64,000 bases of DNA from Isoetes taiwanensis (taxonomy: Eukaryota; Streptophyta; Lycopodiopsida; Isoetales; Isoetaceae), in assembly GCA_021234155.1 (NCBI GenBank), contig JAJEKV010000217.1:372001-436000 (forward strand), read 5' to 3'. This document shows, piece by piece, positions 32,219 through 43,704 of the stretch. The number at the start of each line of letters is the position of its first letter. Position 1 is the stretch's first letter. The notes below the pieces were generated by a model. The model was given only the letters and a program-made list of their open reading frames with translations. It was not told the DNA's origin and did not search any database. The position numbers and the translations under genes were made by a program.

Positions 32219-32474
32219 GACACTTTCCGGGCGAAGAAAAGGAGGAAGTGCTTCCCGAGGGCGGGAATCCGCTAGTCGAAAGTGATCCTCACCGGGAATG
32301 AGGACCGCGCCATTATGGTAATGGCAATGAGGTCCCCTGGCGTGTTTGAAGAGCGTCAGGAGTGTTGAGCCCAAGGGCAGGATCTGCATCAATGAGGAAG
32401 TGAGAGCGCACCATGTCTTCCAGGGCAGCATGTGCGTCCGAAGGAACAAACTGGCACTCCATGAGAAGGCAGGT

Positions 32475-35233
32475 CTAGAGACCGAAGGCACTGACGCTGG
32501 CATTCGGATTGCAGTGAAAGATTGGACGCTGCCGATTTAAAGAGCTGATCAGGATGCATTTGAGAGCAACACGTAAAACCAGCTTTGACGGTGATAATGC
32601 TGAAGGGTCTGGTGAGGTGGCGGCATTCTGCAAGAAGGTATCAAGGCCATGAAGAGCATCAGCAGGCCATTGCCAACCACGCTCATTAGCAATATAGAGC
32701 CAATTCTCAGTAGTGTCCAAGGTGGCATTATCCTCCCACTCTGAGCGTCTGACAAATCGGGGATCCCACCGGAGATCCGTCGAGATCTGAGGCGGAGTTG
32801 ACCCAGCGTGGCCATCCATGACCTTCGTCCAAAAAGGAAGACGCCAGTCGGAGGTCAAAAATCTGGGGCATGGAGGGACACCCAGTGAAGCATATGGAGG
32901 GACACCCAGTGAAGCATGGAGGGACACCCAGTGGGCGTGGGCTGCTGAGCCTGCTCCCTGAATTCTCGTACAAGATCGGGATCAAGCGCTTTACACCATC
33001 GGTCCCAATCAGAAACAGAGAGCTGAGTATAGACAGGAGGACTATCCCAAACTGTAGGTACAGTCTTACTCTCCAGGAGAGCATGCAACTGATTGTAGCC
33101 GGCTAAGTGCTGCATATACACTTGGGCAAATTGAAGATCCTCAGGATGCCCAAGATTTTTCCTCACCTGTGCCAACGCTTTGGCTTGCCATAGAGGTAAA
33201 TGATGAGCAAGCTCTGGCATGTACTCCTGATGAAGAGTATGAGTCCGATCATGATCTGTGAGATAGGGGTTGGTATCCAAGAACAACCACTGGGTCTGTG
33301 AGTCACCCTGAAAGTGCTGATGTGGCCCATCCACGAATTTGTCCCGATGTATCGGCCCGGATAGAAGTCATGGAAGATGTACACCATCGGCTGGACAACG
33401 CGGAAAGTGATTAAATCAGGGTCCTCACAGTGAAGGAGGTCGAAGACCAAGAGGGCACAGAGCAAACCTTTGTCTGCGATTGAGAGGTCCGGCCAGATCC
33501 GGAAAAAATCCACACTGCGCATGGGGACATCAACCTGACCATCTGCGGCGTACCACTTGAAAAGAAAGTAGTGGCGTCTGGCAACCACATAATCCAGGTA
33601 GCTGGAAGGAGTAGCAAAATCCACAGACGTGTGGATACCAAGATTAAAGTAGCCTTCCTGTTTGGTTTGGGCCTCTTCTGCAGATTGGATAGCTTGCCAG
33701 AGCTGATTTTCAAGATCACGGATCCGATTATCTTTTTCTAATAGAAGACGTGACTGATCACGGACCCATTTCTGCGGAAGCGTGGCATGTGAAGAGGATT
33801 GCCCAGGAGTGTTTAGGCGCAGCGTGGCAATCTCAGCGCCATCAAAAATTTTCTGTTTCTGAGCCTCCGTAAGCCGATCCTGGAGAGACGTCAATTGATT
33901 GCTGAGCTTCTAAGGAGGTGAGGCGGGCGTCACGCTCGGTCAGATCATGAACTTGAGTGCGGTAAGTCTGAGAAAGCTCCGCATACAAGGTGTCGAGCTT
34001 AGCAATGTCTTTCTCCTTGTCACCCAGGAGGGTGTCCTTCGTCTTGTTCTGCTCCAACAATTCCTGAATGGTGGTTTGTAACTGAGCCTGCTGGTCAGCA
34101 AGCAGGCTGTTCTGATCATGGGCAGCCTTGAGATCCTCACGGGCCCGTAAAAAGACCTCGTGTTTTTCTTGAAGCTGTGTCTCCAGAGTGTGAACGTGCG
34201 TGGTAGCAGCTTGAAGGTCTCGGTGGAGCGCATCTAAGGTCTCTAGGGACGCTTGAACCACATTCATGAGAGCTTCCTGTGATTCTTGCAACTTGAGAGC
34301 CGCAGCTTGAACATCCTGCTGATATTGATACAGGAGTTGGCAAGGATGTGGAGGTGGAGGGCCCTGTTGTGGCCGTGTTTGGGACGTCTGAGAAACATGA
34401 CGAGAAGTGGAGCGCGTGGCTTCAGAGGAGGAAGAGGAAACAGTGACATGCGTGTGGGGTTGTTGAACAGGAGCAGGAGAAGGCTGGCGTGAAGGTGCAG
34501 CCTGTTGGTGTTGAGGAAGTGAATGTAGAGATTACTGAGTGGAGGTATGAGAAATGGAAGGCGACACAGGAACAGGAAGATAATGACGAATAAGAGCTTG
34601 AAGATGGCCACCCACGGAAACTTCAGAGACAGAGGAGGGAGTGGCCCGAAGGCAATCTACTTCTTGTAGGAGTCTGTAAAACAACATTTGTGGCCAATCA
34701 AGAAAGTGAGTGGAGAAGACAGCCGTGATAACCATATTGTAGAATGGTTTATTGATATGGGTGTTCTTGATAGAATACCCAAGGAATTTGCGTCATAGAA
34801 ACTTGACGAAAGTGTCATGGGACTTGGCAATATTTGTAAGGCGATGCATGTTCGCTTGATATGGAATAGCGCCAAACTCAGTGACATCTATGTCCTGTAA
34901 AGCGGCCCAAGATAAACAAGGTGTTTGCAAAGGAATATGGAATACCTCAGAAATCAGGGGCTGAGTAAGCAGGATTGTGGTGCCATCGACCACAGTAGCA
35001 TAGCCTTCTGGGCGGTTGACGATATTAGCAACAAACTGCTTCAATTGGTCTGGATTTGGTGCCGGAAGGTCCATTTGTGAGAATTCATAAAGCTTGTGGC
35101 GTTCCGCAACTTCCCGATTCGGGCCAACGAGGGCTTCCCGAAAGGTGGGCGTCAAGAAGGACACAGACTCGAAAAGAGCCGGATCCCTTGGAGTAGAAGC
35201 TTGAAGAGTCGGAAATTTGGGTGCAGGAACCAT
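32475..35233 (-). pseudogene. Additional ORF of gypsy element 2, coiled-coil protein
   Basis: A roughly 900-codon reading region downstream of integrase, in about five frames. The N-terminal part (35233-34793) has TPRDPALFESVSFLTPTFRE, NPDQLKQFVANIVNRPEGYA and LISEVFHIPL, and resembles the domain found in many plant transposon-associated proteins. A Pro/Gln-rich linker follows, then a long coiled coil (34291-33842: LQAATTHVHTLETQL, LADQQAQLQTTIQELLEQ) and a C-terminal part with FHDFYPGRYIGTNSWMGH and DNATLDTTENWLY. There is no signal peptide or membrane segment that would suggest an envelope protein. Tat-lineage plant elements carry extra ORFs of unknown role; this may be one. The frames are broken near 34790, 33890, 33330 and 32920. 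Confidence 0.55.
32873..32936 (-). repeat. Short in-frame tandem repeat in the additional ORF
   Basis: Three near-identical units of ATGGAGGGACACCCAGTGAA (+ strand), about 22-24 bp each. On the - strand they read as repeats of the LHWVSLHM type and disturb the ORF frame. Confidence 0.8.
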
Positions 35234-36081
35234 GGCGAAGAGCGCAAGAGAGGAACCGGAAGGATGATCTTGAGAGCGGAAGACGAAAACACAGAGAGGC
35301 GAAAAGGTTTTAGGGCGTGCAAGTGTAGGCGAAGGGGCATGATGAGGGCTTAACCCGCGAATCGCTGATGATGCCGGTGGCGGCTGTGATGCAAAGTAGG
35401 CAATTGAGAGGCAAAATTTTGGCTAACCCAAAACGGTAAAGGGAGAAGCAATGAACGGTGGCGATGCGACGTAAGGGAATGATCTGATGTGACAGATGGC
35501 AAAAGGACACCTATTAATGTTCGACGGGCGTGAAAAGAAGGAATGTCATTTAATGCTGGCAACTCGAAGTGGGATATCATTAAAACGAAGGTGTCAGAAG
35601 GTACCATGGCTAGATATGCGGCGGGAGAAAAGATTCCCCATTTAGAAACAGCCTTGCATTGCAACCACGTTGGCAAATTTTCTGATTGGTCCACGTCGAC
35701 AGGGAGGACCTCGGTTGGCTATATAAGACGAACAGGGAGCGAAGCGGAGACATCCCATGGCGCTCAGTATGTCTGCTGCTGGATTGCACGATAAGTGCAC
35801 TATGCCGTCTAACTGTCTGGAGTGGATTACTTGTAAAATGGCGCACGGACCTCTGGCGGTGCCACAATCGTGGCATTGCCATGGGCGGGTGGTGTGCGGC
35901 ATGGTTGAGCATGCGATCCCCATACCAACGGGATGGAGGTGATTCTCGCACCTGCTTATTTGGGACCCGAGAACAACCGGTACCACATCTTTGCATTATC
36001 ACCTCGCTTTCAACCCCGAGTAGAGGGTTTTCTTCTTAGGACTTAGTAGATGGGGCTCGAGCCCGTTTTTGTAAATAGGGC
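35234..36081. other. Spacer between integrase and the additional ORF
   Basis: An 850-bp spacer without a supported gene. It contains a TATA-like CTATATAAG at about 35719-35727 that reads well on the + strand and acceptably on the - strand. It may hold a promoter, but the direction is undecided. Confidence 0.4.
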
Positions 36082-37146
36082 TCACGCCCATAGCGGAAAT
36101 AGATGGGCTCTGCCCACATTTTGTAAAATTCCAGCTATATAATATAAATATGCCATGAGGTTAGTCACTATCTGTTGTGTCTTTGTGCGGAACAAAGATC
36201 GTTGTATGATGGTCACTTTACGTTGTGTATGAAATTGTTTGAGGCGAAAGCCATTAACTAGTGTAGGTAATGGAGTTCCATCTAATTCAGCCAGCTTGAA
36301 AACGTTGGGTTGCACCACTTGAACAACTTGATAAGGGCCAAGCCATCGAAACTTTAACTTGCCCGGAAAATTTTTGTAACGAGAATCATAAAGAAGAACC
36401 AAATCTCCTTCTTTGAATGTTTTTGTCTTAATACGTTTGTCATGTAAAGATTTTTGCAACTGTTGTCCAAGAAGAACACGAATGTAAGCATCACGCCTAA
36501 GTTCATCCAACTGTTCCAATTGATAAACCCTTTCTTTGAGTGCAGCAGGCGGATTATGGGCTGTAGCCAGTTGAAAACGGAGAGTTGGAAGAATATATTC
36601 AAAAGGCATGAGAGCTTCTTGACCATAAACCAATTTGAAAGGAGTGTGACCAGTAGCTATTTTGAAACAAGTATTGTAAGCCCAAAGAACAGTAGGAAGC
36701 TTGTTTTGCCAATCAGTTCGAGAAGCGTCACAAATTTTCTTGAGAATTGTGACCAGAGTTTTTTTGGTGCTTTCAGCCAAACCGTTCCCTTGAGGATAGT
36801 AAGATGTGCTCTTGTGATGATGTATCAGTAGATAATCCGTCAGCTCCTTGATGGTATGATTGATAAAATGGACACCTCTATCACTGACCAGCTCCGTGGG
36901 GCAGCCAAAACGCGTGATGATTTGCTGATAGATGACCTTGGCTGTGCTTGCCGCAGTGTTGTCTGGAAGTACACAAGCTTCCGCCCATTTGGTAGCGTAG
37001 TCAGTGAGAACCAGAATGTAGCGGGCACGGGTGTGCCGCGCAGGAGGATCAATGGATCCCACAAAATCCATTCCCCATTTGCTGAAAGGAAGTGGCATGG
37101 CGACCGGCGTCAATGGAAGAGCGTCACGGGCTGTGGGCCTTCCCAC
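36082..37146 (-). CDS. gypsy element 2 integrase
   Basis: An intact 354-codon frame covering the integrase core and C-terminal domain. The triad is complete: Asp in WGMDFVGSIDPPA, Asp in LVSDRGVHFINH, Glu in GNGLAESTKKTL. After the core come WAYNTCFKIATGHTPF and VYGQEALMPFEY, then the GPF/Y-like FRWLGPYQVVQVV. The zinc-binding N-terminal part lies upstream in the preceding frame. This is the best preserved catalytic domain in the window. It would insert element cDNA into the genome. Confidence 0.85.
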   Translation of the reverse strand: MGRPTARDALPLTPVAMPLPFSKWGMDFVGSIDPPARHTRARYILVLTDYATKWAEACVLPDNTAASTAKVIYQQIITRFGCPTELVSDRGVHFINHTIKELTDYLLIHHHKSTSYYPQGNGLAESTKKTLVTILKKICDASRTDWQNKLPTVLWAYNTCFKIATGHTPFKLVYGQEALMPFEYILPTLRFQLATAHNPPAALKERVYQLEQLDELRRDAYIRVLLGQQLQKSLHDKRIKTKTFKEGDLVLLYDSRYKNFPGKLKFRWLGPYQVVQVVQPNVFKLAELDGTPLPTLVNGFRLKQFHTQRKVTIIQRSLFRTKTQQIVTNLMAYLYYIAGILQNVGRAHLFPLWA

Positions 37147-38204
37147 ACGCTGACAAGCATCACACGTGCGGGCGTGGGCGTGAGCGTCTTTGAAGAGCGT
37201 GGGCCAAAAATAACCTGCAACGTGGTGTCACCATGAAAATGACCACCACCGAGCCCTTCATGGGCTTCTCGGACAATATCTGGGACCTCATGAGGGAGAA
37301 CACAGCGTCGAAGGACGGTATCCTTGCCCCTTTTGTAAAGATGGCCTGCAACCATGGTGTAGTCACGGACCTCGCGGAGAAATTGGTGTCGTCGAGATTG
37401 ACACTTGGCTGGAGAGAGTGTGGCATCCTCTGGTGAAAGAGCACATGTGAGGAGATACTGCTGAAAGTTGTGGAACCAATGTGGCGTTGCCGTGACCAGA
37501 AAGAGTTGAGCGTCAGGAAAGGCGTCTGAGACTCCCGTGGAGGGATCATCTGTGTGGATGCGTGAAAGATAATCCGGGACAACATGAGATTTGCCTGCCT
37601 TGTGAACAATTTCAAAAGGTGCAAATTCTTGCAGAAGGAGAACCCAACGAGCAATGCGGCCCGTGGGCGTGGATTTGTTGATCAAATAAAGGAGTGCTTG
37701 GTGGTCAACAAAGAATTTGATCTGACTGCCTAAAAGATAGTGATGGAAGCGTTGGACACAGAAAATTAAACCCAAGGCTTCACGCTCTGTGGCAGAGTAG
37801 TTGCGCTCAGCAGGATTGAGTTTTCTGCTGGCATATCGGTTTGGTTTGTCAGTGTGCGCATCATATTCTTGAGAAAGAACAGCTCCAATAGCGAACGCCG
37901 AGACATCTACATGGACATGAAAGGGCTTGTCCCATTGAGGAGGAACAAGAACCGGGGCCTGATTAAGCAAAAGCTTCAACTGTTGGAAAGCAACATCCGC
38001 CTGGGAATTCCAAGTCCAGGTGGATTCATCACCCGTGAGTTTATGAATGGGATCTGCAATGGCTGCAAGTCCAGGAATGAAGGTGGAGTAATAATTTACC
38101 TTACCCAGGAAAGAGCGTGTCTCCTTGATATTGGCTGGTTGCTTGAGCCTTGAGCATACAACTGATTTTGGCAGGATCCGTGGTGATACCGCTTTTGCCG
38201 ACAA
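37110..38204 (-). pseudogene. gypsy element 2 RNase H and integrase N-terminus
   Basis: Open for 364 codons. It starts in the RT connection (ETRSFLGKVNYYSTFIPGLA) and continues into RNase H (FHVHVDVSAFAIGAVLSQ, NYSATEREALGLIF, FFVDHQALLYL), with the first Asp, the Glu and a second Asp visible. A tether (GKSHVVPDYLSR) leads to the start of integrase (HEGLGGGHFHGDTT, His residues of the zinc finger). The frame is lost just before the Cys pair, so it is separated from the integrase core by a frameshift. Confidence 0.85.
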
Positions 38205-39000
38205 CGCGTGTCCCTAAGAACACACGAAGTGGACTTAAAAGGTGCATTTCGGGATTGAGACTAATGCCGGACTCATCACATTTCTGAAAGATGAGTTCCA
38301 ATTTATCCAAATGATCCGCCATGGAACTGTAGGCAGAGAAGTCATCTTGAAAAATTTGCAAGAAGGGATTTTCCTTCATAAAATCATGAAAAACTGAGAG
38401 CATTATGCGTTGAAACGTTGATGGAGAGTTTGATAATCCAAAAGGAACCACCTTGTAGGCAAAAGTACCCCACGGGGTGGTGAAAGTTGTCTTGAGTTGA
38501 TCAGATGCTTTGATTGAGATCTGATTGTAGCCAGAAAAACCATCCATGAAGGAGTACATCTCATGTCCAGCGACCTCTTCCAGAACCTGGTCTGTGAAGG
38601 GAAGTGGAAAATGATCACGCTCCGTGGCCTGATTTAGTTTCCGGTAGTCCACGCAAACACGGATCTTTCCATTGTGTTTGAGTGCAATGACAATGGGGCT
38701 CACCCATTCAGAATGTTTGACCTCATAGATCAAACCTGCAGCAAGGAGTTTGTCAATTTACGCCTTGCGCGATCCGCGGTAATTGGGGTTGAGCCGATAC
38801 TTTGTCGTTGCTATCACGGGGGCGTGCATCGGATTTGGTAGGAATGGTTAGTTCCCCCAAGGTTTTGTTGATCCCCCGAAGATCTCTGTAGCTCCAGGCG
38901 AAAATGTGTTTGAACTTTTTGAAGAGCGTGACGGCCCTGTTACGATAGGGTGTCGGAAGATTGGCGACCATCTTGAGGGACGGTGATTGTTGCCCCGCCC
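38101..39000 (-). pseudogene. gypsy element 2 reverse transcriptase
   Basis: The main frame (38733-38101) holds WVSPIVIALKHNGKIRVCVD, YRKLNQATERDHFPLPF, the polymerase Asp in FMDGFSGYNQISI, VVPFGLSNSPSTFQRIM and the catalytic FLQIFQDDFSAYSS. The last has F-Q-D-D where the family has Y/F-x-D-D. The fingers start in another frame between about 39000 and 38755. It copies element RNA into DNA. A frameshift separates it from the RNase H frame. Confidence 0.85.
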
Positions 39001-39394
39001 ACAATCTCGACTTCAGGAGTCTAAATATGTGGGATAACTTCCGTGTCTTGGACAATATGAGCAGGAGGTTGAAGCATGACAGGATGAGTGGCACTCTGCG
39101 TGGTGAAAAAGAGAGGTTGCTGATTTTCATCAAGCAGAGGTTGCTTCATGACAGCGTGTACATCAACAGGATCAGGAGGAAGTTCAACATCTGAAAAGTG
39201 ATCAACACGTTGGATGCGATTGCAAAGAGCCCGGTAGGGGTCAAGCAAGGCAGCCACAACCTGGTCCTGATCAAGAGTCATTTCTCCCCAAGGATCAGCA
39301 TATTCTGGGTAGGATGATAGAGGCAGACTCGCCGGTGGAGCACGAACTTGATAGATATTCTGGGCGCCCTCGACCGGATTGTCGGAGAGAGGGT

Positions 39395-40114
39395 TCAGCA
39401 TTGTCGAATCGAAATGATCTTACCGGTTTCCAAGTCCATAGTGGCATTGAGGTGACCATCTGTGATAACTAACTGATCCGTGGCCCAATAATGGATACTC
39501 TTGGCCTGACGGAGAAAAGGTCTGCCGACCAACATTTCATAATCACCGGGATCTTCGCCCGCCTTCCAAACACCAAATTCTAAGGGGAAGCGGAGATCAC
39601 CAATGTTGATGTGAAGAAGAGGTGTGACGCCTTGAGGTCTCGTGATATGGCCATTAGCCAATTTGATGTCATATGGGGCACGATAGAGTTGTTTGATGCC
39701 CATTTGTTTGCGGAGTTTATCCGTGATGAGATTGACCGCGCTACCTCCGTCAATTTGAACATGATTGACTTGTTGATTGCCCACCGTGGCATGGACCGTG
39801 GGTGTAGAGGCAGCAACAGCCCCAACCAAAACGGTCGAGAGTGGTAACTGGTCCTTGAGAGCAGGACATAGTTTCAAAATTGTTGCCAAACTTAAAGGAA
39901 TTTTGATTTTTGCCAGCTCCTCTTGGAGTTCCAGAGGCACATGAGAAAAAGGATCGGCTGAGTCCACAGGTGCTGGAGTGCGTGGTAATGAAGTAGCAAC
40001 TTCTTTGAGTAGGTCGACCTCGGCAGCAATATTCGGATATGTCTGAGAGCGTGGAGGTTGAGATGTGGAAGGTGCATCTTGTCTTCTTTGAACTCTCGGT
40101 GGTGGCATGAACAT
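39395..40114 (-). pseudogene. gypsy element 2 protease region
   Basis: A 239-codon frame. After a Pro-rich start and PLELQEELAKIKIPLSLATI comes a retropepsin-like domain with VQIDGGSAVNLI. Here D-G-G replaces D-S/T-G, a variant I associate with plant Ty3 elements. It continues with LANGHITRPQGVTPLLHINI and MLVGRPFLRQAKSI, typical of the second half of the protease. It would cleave Gag-Pol. Confidence 0.75.
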
Positions 40115-42091
40115 TAGCCAACGTGCGGCCTTCAGCAGCTTGCATGAGGTTCAGAATGCTTTGGCGTACTTTAGGCATGACATGAGGCATGAGTTTTTCC
40201 AAGTCAGGTGCATAGTGAACCTTTTTGTCCTCGTCATGAGGGATTGTGTCAACTGCAAAGGCAGGTTGCGTGCCATTAGGAATAATGGTTAAGGGACGTG
40301 ACGCCCATGTCTGGCGTGAGACCAAACCAACCCAATTTGACGGCTGGACTGGAGGATTAAGAGCCTGAAAAATTTCTTCCTGTGCTTGTTGATCCAGCTG
40401 AGGTTGATTTGTAGGAGCTGGTTGATAGCGTGATTGCTGAGGCGCGCGAGGTGGCTTCCGAAGAACGGGACGCGGGCCTTGTTTGCCATTGGCAATCCAA
40501 AGTTGGTAAGCCGTGAGGCGGACCGAGGTGGTCTGATTGGTGCCAGGAAGCTGCACCTGAACTTGTGGAAGTTGAGGACACCCCATTCGTGACAGTGATA
40601 ACACTGAGCTTTAGAAGGATCAAAAGGGGGGCGTGTGTTGGGTCCCCGTTGTTGCTCCGGTTGCTGATAGAGTTGATTGGGTTGAGCCTGCAGTGGTTGC
40701 AGCTGATATGGCGATTGTTGCTGAGGTGTTGTTTGCACTTGATAAACCAGTTTGTTGCGGAACGGTGTGGGATGAGTGCGCGTGCACTCTTCCGTGGCAT
40801 GATTGCACATGTTGCATCTTTTACAATGAGGTGGGCCATTGGTGGAGTTGCACTCATTTGCCAAGTGGCCTTGATGTTTGCAGATATGGCACCAGATCTG
40901 ACTGCGCTGCGGATTGGCGTGTTGAGGTTGGACAGCAGTCTGTGGAACCATGACGGGTGGTATGAAAGGGAGCTCCTGAAGAGCCACGCCACGGGAGGAA
41001 ACATTGACGGAGTGATTGACAAGGTCGATAGCCTGCTCCAAAGTCTTTGGGCGCAGGTATTCAGTCATGAGTCGGATAGCTGGAGGAAGTCCTTGGAGAA
41101 ACCAGACCAAGATATGGCTCTGTGTTGGGTACTCTTTGAGTTTGCTGAGCATGATATGAAGTCGATCTGCAAAATCCCTGGCGGACTCCGTGGGCTCTTG
41201 TTGAAGGTCATTGAGTTGCTTGAGATGAAGTTGATCATCATCCGTGGTTCCATAGTGAGAAAGAAAAGCAGTTTTCATTTCTGACCAATCTTGTTTCCAG
41301 TGGCTTTTGTTGGACATAAGCCATTGGTGAGGAGAGCCACGCAGTGTGGTGGAAAAGATATGGAATTTCAGTTGAGGTTGTGCATGACCATTTAGGACAG
41401 CCAGAGCCTCAAATTCTTCCATATGGGCCTGAGCACTTTGGTCTAATGGTTTGCCTTTCGTGTTGCCAAAGGTTGGATAAGTCAGCTTAAGGGTCTGAAA
41501 GGTAGAGGTGAAAGTGCTTGGCTGGACAGGAACTGGATAGGGATTATATTGAGGTGGAGTGGGAGGTGGCATGGTGCCTGAAAGACCCTGATGAAGGGGT
41601 GACTGAGGGGAAGGTACTGGAGGTGCTTGATCATTGGTTTTGAGGTCGGTAAGGTTGTAAACAGGAAGAGCGGTGGAAAATGTAGGGAAGGGGAATTCCT
41701 GGGGAGGAGCAAAAGAGACATGTGGATATCCCTGTCCGCCCGGAGGAGATGATGGTTGTGAAGGCAGAGGCGTATGGCCAGAAGAATGATGGATGTAGGC
41801 ATGTTCAGGGGTATGAAAGTAAGGTTGAGAAGGTTGAGCCTGATAGGGCTCCTGATAGTGATGAGGTGACTGAGGCTGTGAGCAATATTTGCACGCTTGA
41901 GGCGGGGAACTAGGACGAGACAGGACACGAGGGGTGGGTGGTGCCGACTGAGCCCTAGACCGAATGTGGCCTCCCTCAATGTCATAAGCAGATCCATACA
42001 TGTCGCGAACAGCTTCCCTTCGATGATGGCGCTCCAAGCGAGACGCCGTCTGGGAAAGGAGTTCTTCTGGCATGAAGTTTCGGGAAGACAT
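40105..42091 (-). pseudogene. gypsy element 2 gag with CCHC zinc knuckles
   Basis: Starts MSSRNFMPEELLSQ at 42091, shortly after the primer site. A long Pro/Gln/Ser-rich N-terminal half is followed by the capsid core (HMEEFEALAVLN, STTLRGSPHQWLMSN, YGTTDDDQLHLKQLNDLQQE, ARDFADRLHIML). Two good CCHC knuckles follow, CHICKHQGHLANEC and CKRCNMCNHATEEC, and a third degenerate one beginning CYHCHEWG. A frameshift near 40590 moves the rest (LTAYQLWIANGKQGPRP onward) to another frame that ends near 40100. It would form the particle and bind element RNA. Confidence 0.85.
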
Positions 42092-42120
42092 GGCGACAGA
42101 AGAAAGGAAAATCGAATCAG

Positions 42121-42137
42121 ACCCGGCAGCGGCGATA
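42121..42137 (-). promoter_or_regulatory. Primer-binding site of gypsy element 2 (Asp-tRNA-like)
   Basis: TATCGCCGCTGCCGGGT on the - strand, 30 bp upstream of the gag ATG, resembles the TGGCGCCGTTGCCGGG site used by Athila/Tat elements, with changes at the first bases. No LTR precedes it. Confidence 0.6.
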
Positions 42138-42289
42138 GAGTTTGGGGCCTGGGTTCGGGAACTCCTGTTGTTTCCTTGAGGAAGGCGCGGTACTGGCTGA
42201 TGGCCTGAGCTCGCATGCCCTGATCCACGATGAGACGAAGTGCGCGTTTGCGTTCCTTACACTGAGCATCAAACCATCTGTTACGCGCA

Positions 42290-42570
42290 GTGTAGTACCG
42301 TACTTCCGTACGTACAAAAGTTTTTTACGTTTTTTACGTACGGTACCTCTTAACGTACTCCCAGAAATTTAACGTACCTAAAAAAAATTCGGTACGTTAA
42401 AAGTTCAGAGGTACGGTACGTACCGTACCTTTAAAAAACGTACGGTACCTTAGAAAAACCTTGAAAAAACTTAAAAAACCTTTAAAAAACGTAAAAAACC
42501 TTTAAAAAGCGTCTGGGTACCTCAAAAAAAAAGCGAACGCTTGAAAAAAAAAAAAAAAAAAAAAAATTTT
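42290..42570. repeat. GTAC-rich palindromic insert with poly(A)
   Basis: Built from GTACGTAC, ACGGTACC and TTTAAAAAACGT motifs. Near 42410-42431 the run around GGTACGTACC is a perfect 22-bp palindrome, and flanking arms (CGGTACCTCTTAACGTAC against GTACGTTAAAAG...GAGGTACGG) fold back on each other. It ends in a run of about 23 A. It splits the ORF2 reading region of LINE 2, which resumes on both sides, so it is an insertion. Family unknown. Confidence 0.7.
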
Positions 42571-43704
42571 GATCGCAGAATGCATAAAACCATTCCGTGA
42601 CGCATCTTGACGCCGTCCGGTCCGATGCGGTAAAGTACCCAGAAGGTACCGCACGAGAAAGGTTGCGACCTCGATCTGCGGCGTGGGGAGGTCTCCCAAA
42701 GCACCGCCCCTGTTACGAGGAGCTCAACCGGCTGGTCGGTTTGTTGCTCCGGCGTGTGGGCCCGCAGAACCGTCGGAAGGGGCTTCGCGCGAGCATGTCG
42801 GCGTAACCTCCGCCCGCTCATAATCCAAAAGCGCCAACCGAGGTGACGGCAAGGTGCCAAGCCCGAGGGGCGTGTAGCGGCCGGGCCGGGCCGACTTCAC
42901 ATAGAGTGGGAGGTGATCCGTGAGTGGCCTCCCTCGTCCCGACTGTCCGTGCCGATGTGAAAATGGCTGACAAGGTGTACATCCTGCGCAGCCACTATGG
43001 CATAATCCACGACACTAGTTCCGCCGCCGTGATTGTCCTGTCTGCAAGTGTACCCGTGGGAAGAGGGCCATTGTGATAGGCCATTGCATATGAGCAGGTC
43101 AAAGATGCCGCATATCAGGAGCAATTGTCTGCCGAAGCGGGTGACCTGACTGTCATCTGAGTGTCGTGGGCAAGCTGCCTCTGCGGGATGCAACTGCAGC
43201 ACATCATCCGCGAGGGGGTCCAGCCGCATGGCCTGTTCCACCCCTGTCCGCGGATTGAAGTCTCCAAGGAGCATGACTCTGCCCATCCGCTTGTGCTGCT
43301 GTATGTCATCATATAGATCGACATACGGGTCCATCCTATCCACCTCTGGGTGGCTGTGATAGAAGGGACTCTCTGCATGGGGAAAGTAGCAAGCAGCTAG
43401 GAAGAGAGGATCTTCGCCAAGGTGGTGCACTCGGACCCACAAGTAACGGTTATGTCTGTCAGTCTTCTGGAGGGAAACCAAATGTGCCAAGGCTACCCGG
43501 TAGTAGCAGGCAACCCCACCGTGCCCACGTCTCCCTGTACAACCATTGAACACTGAAAAATGCTGGTATCCTGGCAGATCGGGCAGCCTGTGGCCTGGGT
43601 GTTCCCATGTCTCCATGAGGAAGATGAGGTCCATGTCCACAGCTACTGAATTGAGGCTATGGGAAACCCCGACAGTTCCAGACCACCACTCGGAGGCACA
43701 ATTC
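42571..43704 (-). pseudogene. LINE 2 ORF2 endonuclease
   Basis: The endonuclease of an L1-type element. A degraded first strand (VWNCRG, near 43690) is followed by the open frame DLIFLMETWEHPGHRLPDLP, RRGHGGVACYYRVA, KTDRHNRYLWVRVHHLGED, VMLLGDFNPRTG (catalytic Asp/Asn), and GGGTSVVDYAIVAAQDVHL. The last block, normally S-D-H, reads GGHSRI and is broken by a shift into HLPLYVKSARPG. The domain follows ORF1 with almost no gap. Beyond the insert, 42290-42138 continues with RWFDAQCKERKRALRLIVD, the usual linker before RT. Confidence 0.8.

Larger units (their letters stand above)
31773..42137 (-). mobile_element. Ty3/gypsy element 2 with an extra 3' ORF and a single LTR
   Basis: A 10.4-kb element on the - strand. 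From its 5' side it has a primer site (42137-42121), gag, protease, RT, RNase H, integrase, a large additional ORF (35233-32475), a polypurine tract and one LTR (32205 to about 31773). There is no chromodomain. No matching LTR lies beyond 42137, where LINE sequence abuts the primer site. The primer site resembles the Asp-tRNA type used by Tat/Athila elements, and an extra ORF after integrase also fits that group. Pol is broken by frameshifts. Confidence 0.85.

Noticed and set aside
40565-41284. 239-codon + strand frame opposite gag
   Set aside because: Antisense by-product of the intact gag frame with zinc knuckles on the - strand.
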